Position numbers and translations under genes: made by a program. Under the pieces are notes generated by a model that made no database searches, was not told where the DNA came from, and saw nothing but the letters and a program-made list of their open reading frames with translations. A DNA stretch of 64,000 nt from NCBI RefSeq assembly GCF_004765785.1, contig NZ_SBIT01000010.1:1-64000 (forward strand), in the 5' to 3' direction. The first letter of the stretch is position 1, and every line of letters begins with the position of its first letter. This DNA is from Halorussus ruber (GTDB taxonomy: Archaea; Halobacteriota; Halobacteria; Halobacteriales; Haladaptataceae). Positions 8,479 through 16,939 of the stretch are shown here, piece by piece.

Positions 8479-9000
8479 ATGCTCGTTGATGTCGTCCCGG
8501 TCGGTGACCTGTCCGCGAAGGTCAAGCGGCAGGCCTCGACCGCCCTGCGCTCCGTCTACGACTGCGACGTTACTATCCACGAAACCCAGCCGATTCCCTC
8601 TGGCTCACACGACGAGAAGCGCGACCAGTACCGCGCCGAGGAGTTCATCGAACTCGCGGGGCGCGTCGGGTCGGGCGAGAAGAACATTGCGATTACGCCG
8701 AAGGACCTCTTCTATCGCCGCCGCAACTACGTCTTCGGTCTCGCCTATCTCGACGGCAACGGGAGCGTCATCTCTACCTATCGGCTTCAGACGTCCAGCG
8801 ACGGCGGGTTCTCGAACCGGAGCGCGGGCGAAATCTTCTCCGACCGGGTGCGCAAGGAGGTCGTCCACGAGATCGGCCACACGCTCGGCCTCGAACACTG
8901 CGACAACAAGCGGTGTGTCATGAACTTCTCGCCGACCGTCCGCGAGGTGGACGTCAAAGAGGAGAACCTCTGCGGGTCGTGCCAGCGGGAAGTCTTGTAG
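8479..9000 (+). CDS. amzA: Archaemetzincin, zinc-dependent peptidase
   Basis: The 173-residue protein has the archaemetzincin signature HEIGHTLGLEHC followed by DNKRCVM: three zinc-binding histidines, the family cysteine, then a CxxxxC-like pattern and the Met-turn. Two more cysteines near the C-terminus (ENLCGSCQ) complete the second, structural zinc site known in this family. It is of standard length for archaeal AmzA. ATG 8479 is chosen because of the TATA-like element 27 bases upstream. The natural substrate is unknown; aminopeptidase-like activity is reported for some family members. It is divergent from UPF0146. Confidence 0.92.
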   Translation: MLVDVVPVGDLSAKVKRQASTALRSVYDCDVTIHETQPIPSGSHDEKRDQYRAEEFIELAGRVGSGEKNIAITPKDLFYRRRNYVFGLAYLDGNGSVISTYRLQTSSDGGFSNRSAGEIFSDRVRKEVVHEIGHTLGLEHCDNKRCVMNFSPTVREVDVKEENLCGSCQREVL

Positions 9001-9066
9001 TCCGTGGACTAACGCTCTATTTCTCTCCCAAATCAAACCCGTTCTCTAAGATTGAAAGAGATATTT

Positions 9067-10410
9067 CTACACGCCGCTGACTGTCCCCGACTCGTCCGCA
9101 CGCCGTCGCCACCGAATCCCCTCGATGGTCGCGCCGACCAGCGAGACGAGGCTGAGGACGAGCCACGGCACTTGCTCGCCCATCCCGGTCGGCAGGACGT
9201 ACTTCGAGACGGCGACGACGAACCCGAGGTAGCGCTCGACCAGCGACTCCTCGCCGCCGTCGGCCAGATTCGCCTCGGTGGCGGTCGGGTGGTCGCGGCT
9301 TCCCTCCGCGAGCGCGCTGTCGTTCCACTCCGCTGGCAGGCGGTCGGCCTCGTAGGGCAGGTCGCCGGTCTCGACCGCCCAGACGATTTCGCCGTTCTCG
9401 TTCACCTCGACCACGCGGTCGTTGTACGAGTCGGTGACGAGCGTGTGGCCGTTCGCCAGCCGGTCGGCGTCCCGCGGCCAGTCCAGCGTCGCGCTCCCGC
9501 CGAACTCCCAGACGACTTCGCCCGAGGCGTTCAACTCGACGACGCGGTCGTGTTCGCTGTCCGCCACGAGGAGGTGGTCGTCCGCGAGTCGGTCGGGGTT
9601 GTGCTGTTCGTAGAGAATCTCGCCCTTCCCGGCGAACTGGTTCGGGCCGACGACGGGTTCGACCGTCACCGCCCGGTCGTCCGGTTCGGTCCCGTTCTCG
9701 ACGTGAAGCTCGACCACGGTGTCGAAGTTCCGGAGGCTGACCTGAAACACGCCGGGCCGGATGCGGTCCACGTCGTTCATGTGAGTCCAGTCGCTCTCGG
9801 GACCCATCCGGTCGGGCCGGTCGTAGGTGTCGGTGGCGTTCCACTGCCAGACGATTTCCTGCTGGCGGTTGACCGCGAACACGCGGTCGTTGCCCATGTC
9901 CACCAGCACCCAGCGGTCCTCGCCATTCTTCGTATAGTGGTCGGCGTCGTGGAGTTCGTGCTCGTGGAGTTCCGCGTCGTGCCACGAGTACTCCCAGACG
10001 ACTTCCTTGGTCGATTTGTTCAGGATGCGGAGGCTGTTTCGGACGCAGTTTTTGAACCCGTCGTTGCGGTAGCGGTCGGGGCACTCCGCGTCGGGAATCT
10101 CGTCGGCGGCCGACAGCTGAATCCGGTCGGGGCCGAGCGCCTCCACGTCGAAGGCGTCGTCTGGTTCGCGGTACTCCCAGACTACGTCTCCCTCCGGCGT
10201 CAACTCGACGACGCCGCCTTCGTGTTTGTACCCCTGTAGCGCGACGAGGGTGTTCGACTCGGGCGATTCGGCGGCAATCGTCAGGCGAGGTTTCTCCGGT
10301 GCCGCCAGCACGCCGACGCTCGCTACCGCGAGGCAGAGGACCGCGAAGCACGCGAACATCTTGGCTCGGCGTTCGGACCCGGTTCCGAGCCAGTCGGGGA
10401 GACGTGTCAC
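9067..10410 (-). CDS. Membrane-anchored arylsulfotransferase-like beta-propeller protein
   Basis: The 447-residue protein has a membrane helix at about residues 16-35, a large outer domain, and a second helix near 400-425. The domain carries repeated blades of the form VVEYNASGEVVWEFGG and VVELTPEGDVVWEY, including HMNDVDRI, AGKGEILYEQHNPDRL and DSYNDRVVEVNENGEIVWA. These are the hallmarks of the ASST (arylsulfotransferase) propeller family. Whether it transfers sulfate is unproven; catalytic histidines suggested in bacterial ASST cannot be placed here with certainty. Outside-facing location is inferred from the helix arrangement. Confidence 0.8.
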   Translation of the reverse strand: MTRLPDWLGTGSERRAKMFACFAVLCLAVASVGVLAAPEKPRLTIAAESPESNTLVALQGYKHEGGVVELTPEGDVVWEYREPDDAFDVEALGPDRIQLSAADEIPDAECPDRYRNDGFKNCVRNSLRILNKSTKEVVWEYSWHDAELHEHELHDADHYTKNGEDRWVLVDMGNDRVFAVNRQQEIVWQWNATDTYDRPDRMGPESDWTHMNDVDRIRPGVFQVSLRNFDTVVELHVENGTEPDDRAVTVEPVVGPNQFAGKGEILYEQHNPDRLADDHLLVADSEHDRVVELNASGEVVWEFGGSATLDWPRDADRLANGHTLVTDSYNDRVVEVNENGEIVWAVETGDLPYEADRLPAEWNDSALAEGSRDHPTATEANLADGGEESLVERYLGFVVAVSKYVLPTGMGEQVPWLVLSLVSLVGATIEGIRWRRRADESGTVSGV

Positions 10411-10646
10411 TACGTGGGGTTATGAGTTCGCTGACGAAAATCGTTCGGTTCTGAGATGGACGACGCGCGTCCCGGTCTGCTCTGTCGCCGACCGGATGCG
10501 TCCTGTTCTCGGAGTGGGGCTTTCCCCACAGTCGTCGTGACCGCTTGCCATGCGGCCCAAAGCGTCCAGCAGTCGCCGGTCGAGACGCTCCGCCGAACGT
10601 CGTCGAGCGAAACTGCGCCGAGAAGAGAAAACCCAACCCCGAAAAA

Positions 10647-12461
10647 TCAGGGCGCGTAGTAGTACTCGCCTTCCTTCTTCTGCTCGCGGTCGAGTTGGCT
10701 CCCCGGCTTGTTGATGCGGGGTCGGCCGACGTTCTCGTCGCGTCGGAAGGTGATGTCGAGGTTGGCGAGGAAGTCGTTCATCCCGTCGCGCATCCCCTTG
10801 GGTTCGCTGGCGTGACCCTGCACCGCGGGTTCGCCGTCGAAGACCATCAGGCGGTCCGCCAGCAGGTCTATCATGTAGATGTCGTGGTCGATGACCATCA
10901 CCGTCGCGTCCTGCTGTTCGGCGAATCGCCGGATGGCGTTAGTCGCCCGGACGCGCTGTTCGACGTCGAGGTACGCCGAGGGTTCGTCCAGCAGGTAGAG
11001 GTCCGCCGACTCAGAGAGGGTCGCCGCGATGGCGACGCGCTGGCGCTCGCCGCCCGAAAGGTCGGTCAGTTGCTGCTCCATGATGCGCTCCAACTGGAGC
11101 GGTTGGGCGATTTCGGTGTTCCAGTAGGACGACCCCACGCGGTCGGTAATCGACCGCAGGAAGGTGTCGGTCCGCATCGGCTGGTCGATTTCGATGTACT
11201 GGGGCTTGTAGGCGATGTCGAGGTCGAAGTCCACGTCGCCCTCGTCGGGTTCGAGTCGCCCCGCCAGCAGTTGCGCGAACGTCGATTTACCGATACCGTT
11301 CGGGCCGACGATGCCCAAGACCTCGTTCTCCCGAATCTTGCCGCCCTCGACTTCGAGGCCGAACTCGCCCTCGCCGTAGGATTTGGAGATGTCGGGGTAC
11401 TCTATCAACGTGTCCGACCGCGTCACCTGTCGAGGAGCGTGCTCCTCGAACTCGATGGCGTCGGGCCGGATGCGCATATTCTCGTTCTGGAGGTAGCCCT
11501 TGAGATACTCGTTGATGCCGTTCCGGACCGACTTGGGCGAGGTGATGACACCGTACGCGCCGGGTTCACCGTACGCCACGTGGAGGTTGTCCGCCACGAG
11601 GTCCAGAATTGCGAGGTCGTGTTCCACGACCAGCATCGACTTGTCGTGCTCCTCGGCCATCTCCTGAATCAGTCGCGCGGCCTTCACGCGCTGGCTGATG
11701 TCGAGGTACGGCGTAATCTCGTCGATGAAGTAGAAGTCCACGTCGCGGGCCAGACACGCCACGAGCGCGACTCGCTGGAGTTCGCCGCCCGAGAGGCTGT
11801 CGATGTCCTGGTCCATCACGTGCTCGATTTCCAACCGTTCGAGGAGGTCGTCCAGAACTCCGCGCTCGTCGGTGTTCTCCAGCAGTTGGGACGTGGGACC
11901 GCTGAATCGGTCCGGAATCTTGTCCACGTACTGGGGCTTGCGAGCGACGCTGACCTGTCCGTCTTTGACCGCCGAGAGGTAGTCCTGTAGCTCGGTGCCC
12001 CGATAGGCGTCGAGGACCGCCTCCCATCCCGGCGGGTCGGCGTGCTGGCCGAGGTTGGGCGCGAGTTCGCCCGCCAGAATCTTGACCGCCGTCGTCTTCC
12101 CGATACCGTTCGGCCCGAGGATACCCGTGACCTGCCCTTCGAGGGGCACCGGTAGGCCGTAGAGCGCGAAGGCGTTCTCGCCGTACCGGTGAACCGGGTC
12201 GTCCTGTAGCTCCTGGGGCAGGTTGATAATCTCGATAGCGTCGAAGGGACACTTCTCGACGCAGATACCGCAGGTCTCCCCGAGGCAAATCTCCTCGCTG
12301 ATGTGTACTTGGTCTGGGTCGCCCTCGTCGGCGTCCTCGCCGCGCAGCGTGATGCACTCCTTGCCCGTCCGATTCGGCGGGCAGTAGTTCTTGCACTCGT
12401 AGCTACACCGGTCTGGTTGACACCGTTCGAGGTCTACGACCGCGATACTGTCGTCTGCCAT
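10647..12461 (-). CDS. rli: Ribosome-recycling ATPase RLI (ABCE1)
   Basis: The 604-residue protein begins with two [4Fe-4S] cluster motifs (CQPDRCSYECKNYCPP and CLGETCGICVEKCPFDA, residues 14-75), then two ABC ATPase domains with Walker A GPNGIGKTT near 115 and GPNGIGKST near 385, signature LSGGELQRVA and LSGGERQRVA, and Walker B FIDEITPYLD and LLDEPSAYLD. ABCE1/RLI splits ribosomes after termination together with aRF1/Pelota and is essential in archaea. Full length. It is followed on the minus strand by no partner but is preceded by an EMC6-like membrane protein gene whose stop lies 3 bases upstream of its start, so both are probably co-transcribed. Confidence 0.97.
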   Translation of the reverse strand: MADDSIAVVDLERCQPDRCSYECKNYCPPNRTGKECITLRGEDADEGDPDQVHISEEICLGETCGICVEKCPFDAIEIINLPQELQDDPVHRYGENAFALYGLPVPLEGQVTGILGPNGIGKTTAVKILAGELAPNLGQHADPPGWEAVLDAYRGTELQDYLSAVKDGQVSVARKPQYVDKIPDRFSGPTSQLLENTDERGVLDDLLERLEIEHVMDQDIDSLSGGELQRVALVACLARDVDFYFIDEITPYLDISQRVKAARLIQEMAEEHDKSMLVVEHDLAILDLVADNLHVAYGEPGAYGVITSPKSVRNGINEYLKGYLQNENMRIRPDAIEFEEHAPRQVTRSDTLIEYPDISKSYGEGEFGLEVEGGKIRENEVLGIVGPNGIGKSTFAQLLAGRLEPDEGDVDFDLDIAYKPQYIEIDQPMRTDTFLRSITDRVGSSYWNTEIAQPLQLERIMEQQLTDLSGGERQRVAIAATLSESADLYLLDEPSAYLDVEQRVRATNAIRRFAEQQDATVMVIDHDIYMIDLLADRLMVFDGEPAVQGHASEPKGMRDGMNDFLANLDITFRRDENVGRPRINKPGSQLDREQKKEGEYYYAP

Positions 12462-12464
12462 GAT

Positions 12465-12773
12465 TTAGAAGGTGATTCCGTTCGTCAGCAGGATGGTCCA
12501 CGTCACGAACCACATCGAGAAGGTCATAAACAGCACGTAGAGGTGGTCCTTCGTGGAGAAATCCTCGACGTCGATACCTAACACTTGCAGGACCGGCAAC
12601 TGGACGAAGACGAATCCGGCCACGATGGCCAGACCCAGTTGGTCCTTGGCCGCCAGCCCGAGGAACGCGGCCGAGACGAACGCCGCCGCGACGCCCGCCA
12701 GCGTGGCGACGGCCGTCACCGTCACGCCCCGTATGTGGGCCGACCGCCGCTCGGATACCTGTTCGGTCGCCAT
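12465..12773 (-). CDS. EMC6-like membrane protein
   Basis: From ATG 12773 the product has 102 residues: a charged start MATEQVSERRSAHIRG, then three hydrophobic helices at about 17-40, 48-68 and 80-99, with the conserved block DVEDFSTKDHLYVLFMTFSMW. This matches the haloarchaeal family annotated as EMC6-like, related to a subunit of the eukaryotic ER membrane protein complex that inserts membrane proteins. Role in archaea is unproven. It lies directly upstream of rli (3-base gap), which would couple a possible insertion factor with ribosome recycling. Confidence 0.75.
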   Translation of the reverse strand: MATEQVSERRSAHIRGVTVTAVATLAGVAAAFVSAAFLGLAAKDQLGLAIVAGFVFVQLPVLQVLGIDVEDFSTKDHLYVLFMTFSMWFVTWTILLTNGITF

Positions 12774-12989
12774 GCGTGTCCCTCGGGGACGCGGACTCAA
12801 AAACCCCAACCTTTCTGATTCGCCTCCAACCTTTGGCCGCTCCCCGTTTGACCGCCACCCGTTTGGCTGGCCGCCACCTGTTTCCAGTCCGGTCGCGCCG
12901 AATCGATAGCTCGCCGCAACGCCGGACGCCGACCGAGTGCCAGACGTTCTCAATACTTTTATGCTGGTGGCGTGTTTCGATTCGTAACG

Positions 12990-13271
12990 ATGGCAACTCA
13001 GTCCGAGTTAGAGGACATCGACGACCTGCCGCCGAGCGCGAAGTTGGTTTTCAAGGTACTCGAATACAAGGGCGCGCTGACCCAGAAGGAAATCGTCGAG
13101 GAGTCGATGCTGTCGGCGCGGACGGTCCGGTACGCTCTCGAACGACTGGAGGACCTCGAAGTCGTCGAGGAGGACGTCTACTTCGCCGACGCTCGACAGA
13201 ACCTCTACGAAATCGACGTGCCGACCGAAACCACCGCCGAGGGGTGCGAGAAAGCGAACTGCGCAGACTGA
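12990..13271 (+). CDS. Winged-helix (MarR-like) DNA-binding protein
   Basis: The 93-residue protein MATQSELEDIDDLPPS... has a compact winged-helix pattern: helix KLVFKVLEYKGAL, turn and recognition helix TQKEIVEESMLSARTVRYALERLEDL, and a wing EEDVYFADARQNLYEID. Such single-domain proteins are widespread in haloarchaea and are annotated as MarR or HTH regulators; target genes are unknown. Two cysteines near the end (GCEKANCAD) could be redox or metal ligands. A TATA-like ACTTTTATGC at 12954-12963 is about 30 bases before the start and supports ATG 12990. Confidence 0.8.
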   Translation: MATQSELEDIDDLPPSAKLVFKVLEYKGALTQKEIVEESMLSARTVRYALERLEDLEVVEEDVYFADARQNLYEIDVPTETTAEGCEKANCAD

Positions 13272-13360
13272 GGGAGAATCGGATTCTACTGCGATTGCGG
13301 TCGTTTCTCCGCGACTGTTCGTCGGCGTTCGGGCCGTCGGCCCGGACCGACAGCGGGACC

Positions 13361-13372
13361 ATTTATATCGAG
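13361..13372 (+). promoter_or_regulatory. TATA-like promoter of the MMPL exporter gene
   Basis: CATTTATATCG lies about 25-30 bases before ATG 13392, fitting a leaderless or short-leader transcript. Confidence 0.5.
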
Positions 13373-13391
13373 CGAGGGAAAATTCGAAGTA

Positions 13392-15995
13392 ATGGGTTTT
13401 GCCGACCGCTACGCCGACGCGCTGACGACGTACAGCAGAGTCGTCCTCCTCGTTCTCCTCGTCTCGACCGCTGTCGTCGGGTACGGCGCGGGGAGCATCG
13501 ACTCGGGGGTGACGATTGCGAGTTTCGGGAGCGACTCGACCGAGGCCCAGAAACTCGACTACATCGAGGCGAACTTCACGACCGACGACGAGAACACCTC
13601 CGTCGTGCAGGTCGTCGTCCGCGGCGACGACGTGTTGACCAAGGAGTCGCTTCTGGAGACGCTCCGCCTCCAACAGCGCCTCCGCGAGAACGCGACGGTG
13701 AACCGGACGCTCCGGGAGGGACAATCGACCGTCGGCCTCTCGAACCTCGTTGCGACCGCCGCGATTCGACAGGAGCGGTCGGGCGACGGTGAATCGAATG
13801 CGAGCGCCGGACCGCCGAGCGACGCTGGCGCGCCGCCCGCTCCGCCGACGCTGGACGCCCAGATAGCGCAGCTAGAGTCGATGTCCCAGTCAGAAATCGA
13901 CCGCGTCCTCTTGGGCGTCCTCGACCCGGAACGGACTGCGACCGGGCCGTTCGACCCCTTCACCCTGCTGGCGACCGACTACGAACCGGGGACGACGACG
14001 GCCTCGGCGCGCGTGGTCTTCGTCTTCCAGCAGGCCGATACCGGGGGCGACTCGCTTCCCGAGGACGTGGTGTCCGCTCAGCTTGCGACACAAGATATCG
14101 CCGACCGGACGGTCGAGTCCACCGAGGCCTTCGCCTTCGGCGCGGGCATCGTCAGCGAGCGGTCCGGGCAGGCGACCGGCGAGAGCTTCGCGGTCATCAC
14201 GCCCTTCGCATTCCTGCTCGTCGTCGGCGTCCTCTTGGTCGCCTACCGGGACTTGCTGGACGTGATTCTCGGACTCGCCGGGACCCTGCTGGTCCTCGTC
14301 TGGATGGGCGGATTCATGGGCTGGGCCGGAATCGGCGTGACCCAAATCATCATCGCGGTCCCGTTCCTGCTCATCGGCCTCTCTATCGACTACGCGCTCC
14401 ACGTCGTGATGCGCTACCGCGAGGCCAGAACCGAGGAGTCGGACCGCTCGGCCCGCGAGGCGATGCGTGCCGGTCTCGCTGGCGTGACGGTCGCCCTGGC
14501 GGCGACGACGTTCACCACCGCGGTCGGGTTCACCTCGAACCTCGTGAGTCCCATCGAGTCAATCCGGCAGTTCGGTCTCGTCTCGGCGTTCGGCATCGTC
14601 TCGGCGTTCGTCGTCTTCGCCGGTCTCCTGCCCGCGCTCAAACTCGAACTGGAGGGCCTGCTCGAACGGTTCGGGTTCGACCGGCGCAAGCGGGCGTTCG
14701 GTACCGGCGGGAGCGCGGCCAACCGACTCCTCGGCGTCGGCGCGACCGCGGCCCGGAAGGTTCCGGTCGCCGTCGTCCTCGTCGCACTGGTGGCGAGCGC
14801 GGGCGGTGGCTACGCCGCGACCGACATCGATACCTCCATCAATCAGGTGGACTTCCTGCCGCGGGACTCGCCCGACTGGATGGACTCGCTCCCCGGTCCG
14901 CTCCGACCCGGCGACTACGAACTCCGGGAGAACGTCGTCTTCCTCAACGACAAGTTCGTCCAGTCGCGCGACCGCTCCGAGGTCCAGATACTCGTCGAGG
15001 GGCCGGTCACCTCGCCCGACACCCTCGACAGACTCGTCGCGGCCCGCGAGGAGGTCGGCGCGAGTTCGACCGCCATCACGCTCGCCAGCGGTCGCCCTTC
15101 GGTGGACGGGCCGGTGTCGCTCCTCCGGCGCGTCTCGGCTCGCAACGAGACCGTCCGGCAGGTCGTCGCCGCGCGCGACACCGACGGCGACGGGATTCCC
15201 GACAGAGACCTCGGCGCGGTCTACGACGCGCTCTACGCCGCGGCACCCGACGAGGCCGGGGGCGTCGTCTCTCGGACCGACGACGGCCAGTACCGCGCGC
15301 TCCGCCTCGCGGTCGCCATCCGCGGCGGGTCCGACACGGGGACCGTCACCAGCGAGATGCGGGCCGTCGCCGAGACCATCGAGAGAGACAGCGACCTGAC
15401 CGCGACCGCGACGGGCCAGCCCATCATCAACGAACTCGTCCAGCAGGGCCTGCTGACCACGCTCGTCCAGACCTTCCTCATCACGCTCGGAGTCATCGTG
15501 ACCTTCCTGACGGTCATCTTCTACCGGCGCTACGGCACCCTCTCGTTGGGCGCGGTCACGATGGTTCCGGTCGTGTTCGCGCTGAGCTGGATTCTGGGCG
15601 CGATGTACCTGCTCGGGATTCCGTTCAACACCGAGACCGCCATCATCGCCAGCATCGCCATCGGTATCGGCGTGGACTACGCCATCCACATCAGCGAGCG
15701 ATTCGTGGAAGAACTGTCGAACGCCGGAACCCCGGCCGCGGCGTTGGAGACCACGCTGGCCGGGACCGGCGGCGCGCTGTTGGCGAGTGCGGTCACGACC
15801 GCAGGCGGGTTCGGCGTCCTGCTGTTCGCGCTGGTACCGTCGCTCCAGCGGTTCGGACTGGTCACGGGGACGACCATCGTGTTCGCGTTCCTCTCCAGCG
15901 TGGTCGTCCTGCCGAGTCTGCTGGTGCTGTGGTGGCGCTATCTCGGCACCGGCACGCCGGTCGGCGACGCGACTGTCGGCACCGCTGGCGACTGA
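13392..15995 (+). CDS. MMPL/RND-superfamily membrane exporter
   Basis: The 867-residue protein has two similar halves. Each starts with one membrane helix (about residues 17-36 and 452-472), continues with a large outer domain, and ends with five helices that include the sterol-sensing-like segment (FLLVVGVLLVAYRDLLDVILG and TFLITLGVIVTFLTVIFYRRYG). Charged motifs LSIDYALHVVMRYREA near 330 and IGVDYAIHISERFVEE near 760 correspond to the Gly-x-Asp-Tyr proton-relay motif of RND proteins. The cargo (lipid, drug or other) is unknown. It is monocistronic with a convergent flavoprotein gene downstream. Confidence 0.9.
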   Translation: MGFADRYADALTTYSRVVLLVLLVSTAVVGYGAGSIDSGVTIASFGSDSTEAQKLDYIEANFTTDDENTSVVQVVVRGDDVLTKESLLETLRLQQRLRENATVNRTLREGQSTVGLSNLVATAAIRQERSGDGESNASAGPPSDAGAPPAPPTLDAQIAQLESMSQSEIDRVLLGVLDPERTATGPFDPFTLLATDYEPGTTTASARVVFVFQQADTGGDSLPEDVVSAQLATQDIADRTVESTEAFAFGAGIVSERSGQATGESFAVITPFAFLLVVGVLLVAYRDLLDVILGLAGTLLVLVWMGGFMGWAGIGVTQIIIAVPFLLIGLSIDYALHVVMRYREARTEESDRSAREAMRAGLAGVTVALAATTFTTAVGFTSNLVSPIESIRQFGLVSAFGIVSAFVVFAGLLPALKLELEGLLERFGFDRRKRAFGTGGSAANRLLGVGATAARKVPVAVVLVALVASAGGGYAATDIDTSINQVDFLPRDSPDWMDSLPGPLRPGDYELRENVVFLNDKFVQSRDRSEVQILVEGPVTSPDTLDRLVAAREEVGASSTAITLASGRPSVDGPVSLLRRVSARNETVRQVVAARDTDGDGIPDRDLGAVYDALYAAAPDEAGGVVSRTDDGQYRALRLAVAIRGGSDTGTVTSEMRAVAETIERDSDLTATATGQPIINELVQQGLLTTLVQTFLITLGVIVTFLTVIFYRRYGTLSLGAVTMVPVVFALSWILGAMYLLGIPFNTETAIIASIAIGIGVDYAIHISERFVEELSNAGTPAAALETTLAGTGGALLASAVTTAGGFGVLLFALVPSLQRFGLVTGTTIVFAFLSSVVVLPSLLVLWWRYLGTGTPVGDATVGTAGD

Positions 15996-16016
15996 GAGCA
16001 GTTTGGTCGGCCGCGA

Positions 16017-16550
16017 CTACTGGCCCGCCACCGAGGTCCGGCCGGTCAGCTCCTCGGCCTCCATCTTGTAGAACTCGACTTCGGTCGGGTCCTTGTCGGC
16101 CGTCCACGGACACGTCGGGAACCACGCGTTGTCCGCGAACGCCGAGTAGGCCGCTTCTACCTCCTCGTCGGGGACTCGCTCGACCCCGCCGCGGACGACC
16201 ACGCTCGACCACTCCGGCGGTTGGACCTCGGGCACGAGAAACGTCGCCGTGGTGGTCGCGTCCATGTACGCCATCTTGTCGCTGTCGTCGTCGGTCTGCA
16301 CCTGAAAATAGAGCGTCGAATCCCCGTCGTACCCGAACGACAGCGGGACCGAGTAGGCCTCCCCGCCGTCGGCGAGCGTCAGGCACCCCCAACCCTGTCC
16401 CTCCAGAAGCTCGGCCGACGCCTTCGGGGCCATCTGTACGTCCGGCGGTTCGGGCGTCGCTTCGGTCACTTGCTCGTCGCTCGTCCCCTCGTAACCTGTC
16501 TCTTCGTCTTCAGTTTTATTCACTGGAATCTCTAGAGACATTTCGGACAT
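16017..16550 (-). CDS. Pyridoxamine-5'-phosphate-oxidase-like FMN-binding protein
   Basis: The 177-residue protein has an acidic N-terminal stretch of about 45 residues, then the split-barrel fold pattern GWGCLTLADGGEAYSVPLSFGYD, LYFQVQTDDDSDKMAYMDAT and SSVVVRGGVERVPDEE. These resemble PNPOx-like proteins that bind FMN or F420. A second start MSLEIP a few codons later is possible. The substrate is unknown. It converges with the MMPL gene, with 21 bases between the stops. Confidence 0.75.
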   Translation of the reverse strand: MSEMSLEIPVNKTEDEETGYEGTSDEQVTEATPEPPDVQMAPKASAELLEGQGWGCLTLADGGEAYSVPLSFGYDGDSTLYFQVQTDDDSDKMAYMDATTTATFLVPEVQPPEWSSVVVRGGVERVPDEEVEAAYSAFADNAWFPTCPWTADKDPTEVEFYKMEAEELTGRTSVAGQ

Positions 16551-16939
16551 TTAATTAGTTCGATATCTACACACGTTTAACCTCCGCCCGATTCCAGCGG
16601 CGTGAGAACAGAGCGACCGCCCCACCGGAACCAACGACTTTTGTCCGACTCGGGCTGAGTGGAAGATGTTCGAAGATTCTTCTCTCTATCTGTGAAAATT
16701 CCTCGATGTTTGCGAATATGTGTCACAGTTGGGGTTTCACTGGCGGGTCTGGGCCTCCGCAGTATGACCGAGTGCAAGCAGGGACAGAATATTATTTATT
16801 TACAACTCAAATACATATACTAGAGAAATTATTTCTTATGTCTGCCGTCGTTGCTAACTGCTACCGGGGAATCGGGCAATGGATGCCAACGCCGTCGAGA
16901 AACGGAAAACGGCTACGTCGAGCGAGTCCGAGACCTGCT
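16551..16939. other. Intergenic region without gene; AT-rich patch
   Basis: No credible ORF is present. From 16783 to 16845 the sequence is strikingly AT-rich (AATATTATTTATTTAC and nearby ATACATATAC), which contrasts with the high-GC surroundings. It could hold terminators or unknown promoter elements, since the genes on both sides run leftward. Confidence 0.5.
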